DNA from: JADFQT01 sp965216025
GTDB lineage: Bacteria > Chloroflexota > Dehalococcoidia > Lucifugimonadales > UBA3495
Reading direction: 5' to 3'
DNA length: 64,000 nt
Assembly (NCBI GenBank): GCA_965216025.1
Contig: CBDCEX010000017.1
Location: 124,001-188,000 of the forward strand
In this document: one piece after another, positions 59,816 to 64,000 of the stretch
Layout of the letters: each line of letters begins with the position of its first letter
How positions within the stretch are numbered: the stretch's first letter is position 1
The notes under the pieces: generated by a model
What the model saw: the letters and a program-made list of their open reading frames with translations, nothing else
What the model was told of the DNA's origin: nothing
Databases searched by the model: none
Program-made: the position numbers and the translations under genes

Positions 59816-61534
59816 TTACAGCTCTGCTTTGCCGGGTGATTTCTCGAGGATTGTTGGCCCGAGCACGGGTGGGCGCCTGTGCCGGATTGTAGCAAAGTAT
59901 CCACGGTCCCTCAAGCTAGATTGCTGAAGCCTAATCCCGAATCCACCGATGGACACGGATGGACAGCGTGAGGACAACGGAAGGGGGGTGAGGGAGTACA
60001 GGCGCGATAATCCGGGCTCGAACTTGGGTATACGGGAGGTTGGCGGGCGGTCTGCAGGCGCTTTTGGGGGCGCCGATGGCGGCTTACAGTGGCTGTGGCG
60101 AGCGAGATGGCGGGATAGGACACGGCAAGAGGCGCTCGCGGACTGGGCTAGCGCGAGTTTGCGGGGACGTTGGCTTGGCTGGCGGGTCAGTGGCGGACGG
60201 GCGCCGTCAGGCTGGGAGTGGTCAATGGCTCGCAGTCGGGCCAGGGCGCGGCTGAACTGCTCCTCCCAGGGCCAGCGCTTGGGAAGATGCAGGGTGATCC
60301 GGCGTGCCGAGCGGGTGAGCCGTCCGGCCAGGGCGAAGACCCGCCGCCGGAGGGTCTTGGTGGTCACGATCTGCTCATCCAGGCCGATGCGGGCTGTCCA
60401 GCGAGCCAGGTTGTGGGCCATCACCTGTACCGCCAGCCAGGCGCCGTTGGCGGCGAAGCGGCCCGAGGGGAGATGGTTCAGCCCGACGCCGTACTTGAGG
60501 TCGCGTATCGCATTCTCGATCTCGGCGTGGCGGCGGTGGTCAGCCTCCAGTTCCAGGGTCTCCCCGTCCCGGTCGGTGATGAAGCCGTGATAGCTGTAGG
60601 TGGCGAAGAGAGCCAGTTGAGAACCGGGCGCCGGCTTCACCCGCCGGACGATGAGCCGTACCGGCGCGGCATCCGGCTCACTCTGGAAGGGGGTGTAGGT
60701 GGTTTCGGCCACATCGGCGGCGCCGTCCATCCAGTAAGGAATCGGCGTCCAGGCATCTTCGGGTATCGCCTCGATGAGATTGTGCAGGCTTTTGTGCTGG
60801 CGGATGGTGATGGAGAAGCGGACATCCATCCGGCGGCAGACGGCGACCACGGCGTGGGTATAGAAGCCGCTGTCAGCCCGCATGGTGAGCTGCCCGCTGG
60901 CCCCGCCGCAGCGAACCCGGCTCACCGTCTCACGCAGGAAGTGGGCGGCGCCCCGGGCGGTGATGGCCCGGCCCTCGCGCAGGCGGGCCATCAGCACGTC
61001 GCCGGTTCCGGCGGCGACGGCCAGCAGTGGGTGATAGCCCCGCGCGCCGGTATAGCCGTGATGGCGGGCGCCCTCCTTGGCCAGTCCGTAAGGCTCGCAG
61101 ATCGTCGAATCAAGGTCGATGGTGAATGGCGCGTCGCCGGGTCCGGCCCCCGCCTGCCAGGCCCGGGCCAGCAACTCGCGGCTCACCCCGTCCAGCTGGC
61201 GGACGTGGCCCCAGGTGAAGCTGCGCAGGAAGGTGCCCAGGGTGGATGGCGCTTTGACTACGCAGCCGAGAGCGCAGGCCGTCCTGCCGGTGCGCAACGC
61301 ATCGGCGTCGTCGATGCAGTCGCCGCCCGCCAGCGCCGAGGCGACCAGCGTCATTATCTTGTCGCCGGTGTTGGCTCGGCCTGGGGCCCGGCCCAGGTCC
61401 AGGTGCCGGTCAACCAGTTGGGAAAGGCCGAGGTGCAAGGCCAAGGTGGCGGGAAGAATCAGCCCGGCATTGTTGACCAGGCGGTGGTCGTCGAAGGCGA
61501 TGTGGATGCCGTCGGGTTGGTTGCGTGGTAGCAT
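59816..61534 (-). CDS. IS1380-family transposase (with read-out past element end)
   Basis: A 572-residue frame. Residues about 1-440 are an IS1380-type DDE transposase: NAGLILPATLALHLGLSQLV, FTIDLDSTICEPYGLAKEGA (Asp), LTMRADSGFYTHAVVAVCRR (Asp), DHRRHAEIENAIRDLKYGVG (Glu), ARWTARIGL. The last 130 residues are low-complexity and appear to run out through the element's left end into flanking DNA near 59.93 kb. The element lies upstream of the tandem-GNAT gene and may separate it from its promoter. Confidence 0.82.
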   Translation of the reverse strand: MLPRNQPDGIHIAFDDHRLVNNAGLILPATLALHLGLSQLVDRHLDLGRAPGRANTGDKIMTLVASALAGGDCIDDADALRTGRTACALGCVVKAPSTLGTFLRSFTWGHVRQLDGVSRELLARAWQAGAGPGDAPFTIDLDSTICEPYGLAKEGARHHGYTGARGYHPLLAVAAGTGDVLMARLREGRAITARGAAHFLRETVSRVRCGGASGQLTMRADSGFYTHAVVAVCRRMDVRFSITIRQHKSLHNLIEAIPEDAWTPIPYWMDGAADVAETTYTPFQSEPDAAPVRLIVRRVKPAPGSQLALFATYSYHGFITDRDGETLELEADHRRHAEIENAIRDLKYGVGLNHLPSGRFAANGAWLAVQVMAHNLARWTARIGLDEQIVTTKTLRRRVFALAGRLTRSARRITLHLPKRWPWEEQFSRALARLRAIDHSQPDGARPPLTRQPSQRPRKLALAQSASASCRVLSRHLARHSHCKPPSAPPKAPADRPPTSRIPKFEPGLSRLYSLTPLPLSSRCPSVSIGGFGIRLQQSSLRDRGYFATIRHRRPPVLGPTILEKSPGKAEL

Positions 61535-61673
61535 CTATTGGGTGCTCCTTGTTTCTGGTCGGTTTTCTGTTTCAAAACCATTATCCCAGATTCAGAGGCG
61601 CACCCTTTTGTTTCTTCAGCAGGCCTCTCACACGCCCCCGTTCGGTGGATTGGGGCTAAGGGCTAAATTTAGA
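59929..61673. mobile_element. IS1380-like insertion sequence (ends approximate)
   Basis: A weak inverted repeat, CCTAATCCCGAATCCACCGA at about 59929 and inverted CCTTAGCCCCAATCCACCGA near 61650, brackets the transposase. About 15 of 20 bases match. No target duplication was found, so the ends are tentative. The gap 61535-61915 otherwise holds the repeats at 61741-61813. Confidence 0.4.
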
Positions 61674-61740
61674 CCGCGCTCCTACCAGACGTGCGCTCAC
61701 CGGGAAGGGGCCGCGCGGCATTACATGCAGTTTATGAAAT

Positions 61741-61813
61741 GTTCACCAAAGTTTCGCTAGGTTAACTATTGGTACTGAAGTGGTAACTGAATTCACCAAA
61801 TTATCGCCAGGTT
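61741..61813 (+). promoter_or_regulatory. Two direct repeats upstream of the secreted-protein gene
   Basis: TTCACCAAAGTTTCGCTAGG (61742-) and TTCACCAAATTATCGCCAGG (61792-), each followed by TT, are spaced 50 bases start to start, with 3 mismatches over 22 positions. A further GTTCACCTAAAGG lies at about 61813. They may be operator sites or a transposon remnant. Confidence 0.4.
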
Positions 61814-61915
61814 GTTCACCTAAAGGGCATAACGTACCCCAAACGGAGACCATCATTCGAAAGTCCCGGTCTGAGTTGGCTCATTTGGAGACCAGCATCC
61901 CGGGCAAGGAGCGTT

Positions 61916-63132
61916 ATGCGAGGCAATCTAGGGGGACTTAACCGGCGGTGGTTTATGGCGGCGACGATCATCGCGGCGGCAGTAATTTTCTCTCTCGTAG
62001 CAACTCCAATGGAAGGGGCTAACCTTCCCGGCAGGGAAGGGACTTACTTGCCCAGCGGGGCTTTAGCCACCCAATTTGAGAGCACCGACGGCAACTTGAC
62101 CGTGCAAGGAATACTCGACTGGGGAAACGTGTCCTACACTACCCAGGATGACCAGGATAGCGGGTCAGGAGACGACGCCTTTGGTAAGGGCACTAAGGAA
62201 GATACCGCTGTGCCCGTGCCTGTTACCGGGAGCATTTCGCCGAACAAAAGCGACCTAAGCGCCTTCGGCGGGTACTTGGAGGAGAACGACAGCGGCGGGA
62301 AGTTCATGCACCTATTCTGGACCAGGGTCCAGGATCCGAAGGGAACGACCAACATGGACTTCGAATTCAACCAGTCTGATGAATCGGCTAACGGCAAGAC
62401 ACCCAACCGAACCGACGGAGACCTGCTAATAGAATACAAACTCTCCAAGGGAGGCACAGTGCCGGAGCTTTGGCGGTACACCTGGATCGATGGGAGTGGA
62501 ACGCTTACGGCTGATAAATGTGTAGCCAGCAGCTCCTTGCCTTGTTGGGGTGATAAAACAAACCTCACCGAATCTGGGGATGCGGCTGGTTCGATCAATA
62601 CCAGCCTCATTCCGGCGGGCGAAAGTTATGGAATGGGCGATCTAGACCCCTACACCTTCGGAGAGGCGTCGGTGGACTTAACTTCCATCTTCGATCCAAA
62701 CAAATGCACCTCCTTTGGCTCGGCTTACCTGAAGAGCCGTTCTTCGGACTCCTTCACCTCTGCAATCAAGGATTTCATTGCGCCACAGACAGTCGACATC
62801 AAGAACTGCGGAGCTGTAATCATCGTAAAGAACACCGTTCCCTCTGACTAAAGAGGCGATTTCCACTTCAGTTCTAATATATCCACCGACTCAGTCGTTG
62901 TTAGTACATTCTCTTTGAATGGCGGTGATTCAGAGACTATCAGCAACGTGCTGTCCGGTGGTCCCTACATGGTAACTGAAGCTAACCCAGACAGCCTCGG
63001 CTGGGATTTGACCAGCATTGATTGCGGATACGGCAGCAACCCGGAGGCCATTGCTTTAGCCACCGCAACCTTCACTGTAGACACCGACGATACGGTGACT
63101 TGCATCTTCACCAACACCAAGCGGGGCAATAT
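61916..63132 (+). pseudogene. Secreted prealbumin-fold-like surface protein, broken by an in-frame stop and an IS
   Basis: The frame starts at ATG with AAGGAG 4 bases upstream and has a Sec signal (ATIIAAAVIFSLVATPMEG). The mid part is a beta-rich domain. At 62849-62851 a TAA interrupts a repeat-type domain (IIVKNTVPSD, stop, RGDFHFSSN). The same frame then continues, through MVTEANPDSLGWDLTSIDC and VTCIFTNTKRGNI, until ISAs1 copy 3 cuts it at 63133. The C-terminal domain resembles prealbumin-like/SpaA-type surface domains. It probably was a surface adhesin-like protein. Confidence 0.7.
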
Positions 63133-63194
63133 CAGGGCCTTTTCATTTTCTCAAAATAGTATAAAATTATTACCAGTTTAAGCGGGAGGGAAGG

Positions 63195-63830
63195 ATGATG
63201 ACTTTGAGAGAAACGCTGGATTTGGTGCCTGACTTCCGGAGTAGCCAAGGGCGACGCCACTCTTTGGGGGCGATCCTGGCCTTGGCCACCTGTGCCATGC
63301 TGTGCGGCGCCCGCAGCTTATACGCCATAGCTCAATGGGGGCGGGACCAAGGGGGTGCTACGGCGCAGCTTTTGGGGTTCAGCCAGGAGAAGACACCCTG
63401 CGTGGCCACCCTCCACCGGGTGTTCAAGGGCCTGGACGTGGCGGCCTTTGAGGCAGAAGTCGGCAACTGGCTGGCAAATAGCGGGGTAGAGGCGGATGAC
63501 CCCCTGTCCCTGGACGGGAAAACCTTGCGAGGGGTCCACGGCCAAGAGATACCCGGGGTCCATCTGGTGTCGGCCTACGCTAGCCGCGCTGGGGCAGTGC
63601 TGGCGCAGGTAGCTGCGCCGGGCAAAGGGGAAGAATTGGCGGCGGTCAAAGAAGTATTGGGCCAGGTACCCCTGAAGGGTCGGGTAGTAGTGGCTGATGC
63701 CTTACTGACCCAACGGAAAGTCTGTGAGCAGATTGTGGCAGGCGGCGGAGAGTATCTGCTGCCAGTTAAAGAGAATCAGCCCACCTTGCGCCGAGACCTG
63801 GAGGTGGCTTTTTCCCCTGCTAGGAACTGA
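63195..63830 (+). CDS. ISAs1 transposase, upstream frame (copy 3)
   Basis: A 211-residue frame, identical in protein sequence to copy 2. LDGKTLRG and VVADALLTQ carry two catalytic Asp. It ends at TGA after FSPARN, just past the T5C4 run at 63809-63817. Confidence 0.85.
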   Translation: MMTLRETLDLVPDFRSSQGRRHSLGAILALATCAMLCGARSLYAIAQWGRDQGGATAQLLGFSQEKTPCVATLHRVFKGLDVAAFEAEVGNWLANSGVEADDPLSLDGKTLRGVHGQEIPGVHLVSAYASRAGAVLAQVAAPGKGEELAAVKEVLGQVPLKGRVVVADALLTQRKVCEQIVAGGGEYLLPVKENQPTLRRDLEVAFSPARN

Positions 63831-64000
63831 GAGGGCTGGTGGCCCAACCGTACCTCCCTGGCTAGCAGCGGAGTGGCGAGCACGCGGGGCCAAGCTGACG
63901 GTCTGGGCCGATGCTCCAGTAAAGCGGCGTCATGGGCGGCTGGAGCGGCGAGAGTTGTGGGCCTTGGCCGACCCAGAGCTAAATGGCTACGTGGGCAGCG
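63724..64000 (+). CDS. ISAs1 transposase, downstream frame (copy 3, partial)
   Basis: The second frame (PTVPPWLAAEWRARGAK, KRRHGRLERRELWAL) overlaps the first and runs off the window. It is the same arrangement as in copies 1 and 2. A GTG at 63724 opens the overlap. Confidence 0.65.
   Translation, partial: MSRLWQAAESICCQLKRISPPCAETWRWLFPLLGTERAGGPTVPPWLAAEWRARGAKLTVWADAPVKRRHGRLERRELWALADPELNGYVGS

Larger units (their letters stand above)
63133..64000. mobile_element. ISAs1-family insertion sequence, copy 3 (partial, runs off window)
   Basis: It begins with CAGGGCCTTTTCATTTTC at 63133 and reaches the window end, covering 868 of about 1273 bp. It is in the opposite orientation to copies 1 and 2 and is inserted in the secreted-protein gene. 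Confidence 0.9.

Noticed and set aside
60170..61531. A 453-residue plus-strand ORF opposite the IS1380-type transposase
   Set aside because: Shadow frame; the minus strand has all three DDE motifs.

Overview
The window reads as chromosome from a moderately GC-rich bacterium, most likely a Chloroflexota member of the Dehalococcoidia/SAR202 type. This is inference from gene content and style: a DUF3179 lipoprotein, a PQQ-type sugar dehydrogenase lipoprotein, a class III CoA transferase, an Ldh2-type dehydrogenase, a possible archaellum ArlF/ArlG-like remnant, many TTG/GTG starts, and dispersed 'CATTCCGGCG'-type and 'TTCGACGGGCTCACCACGAGC'-type intergenic repeats. No rRNA or taxonomic marker search could be run, so the assignment is tentative.

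Layout. 1-12.0 kb is almost entirely minus strand: a partial cyanophycinase-like gene, a PPOX-fold oxidoreductase and sbcC. ffh and a HIT protein point the other way from a back-to-back promoter pair. Then comes a long minus-strand run that starts at proB: proB, retropepsin-like protease, proA, small conserved protein, amidohydrolase, mug, thpR, alkA. 12.1-18.1 kb holds mfd (with a structured leader), a DUF3179 lipoprotein, a decayed TlpA-like gene and tRNA-Pro(CGG). 18.2-25.3 kb is an accessory block: an AT-richer membrane protein, an orphan HTH/zinc protein, an IS1182-type element whose right inverted repeat was hit by an IS701-type element, a resolvase remnant, and ISAs1 copy 1 abutting a truncated ArlF/ArlG-like gene.

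25.9-36.8 kb returns to housekeeping genes: an Ldh2-family dehydrogenase, a hydrolase, serA, a ketopantoate-reductase-like gene, tRNA-Gly(TCC), sucD/sucC and hflC/hflK. ISAs1 copy 2, with a clean 10-bp target duplication, sits between hflKC and ftsH. 39-48 kb carries ftsH, a PQQ sugar dehydrogenase, an asparaginase-family protein lacking a key Asp, an RTX-type repeat protein flanked by an 11-bp iteron array and a 22-bp perfect hairpin, a molybdopterin oxidoreductase and a CoA transferase.

48.1-58.9 kb is a long co-directional plus-strand run: glyA; rpsF, ssb, rpsR; a membrane-anchored PpiC-type foldase; hom, thrC, folE; a CelD-like acyltransferase, a GT4 glycosyltransferase and DUF502. Here S6 carries a long genetically encoded acidic repeat tail and S18 an Arg/Gly/Pro-rich N-terminus. 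The end of the window holds a double-GNAT protein, an IS1380-type transposase, and a secreted prealbumin-fold-like protein broken by an in-frame stop and by ISAs1 copy 3.

The most unusual signals are: (1) three ISAs1 copies that all carry the same two-frame transposase with a T5C4 run at the overlap, suggesting frameshifted or slippage-dependent expression; (2) the S6 acidic tail paired with a basic S18 extension; (3) folE with no AUG, GUG or UUG start able to give a full-length protein; (4) an element nested exactly in another element's terminal repeat; and (5) phased repeat arrays upstream of two secreted-protein genes.
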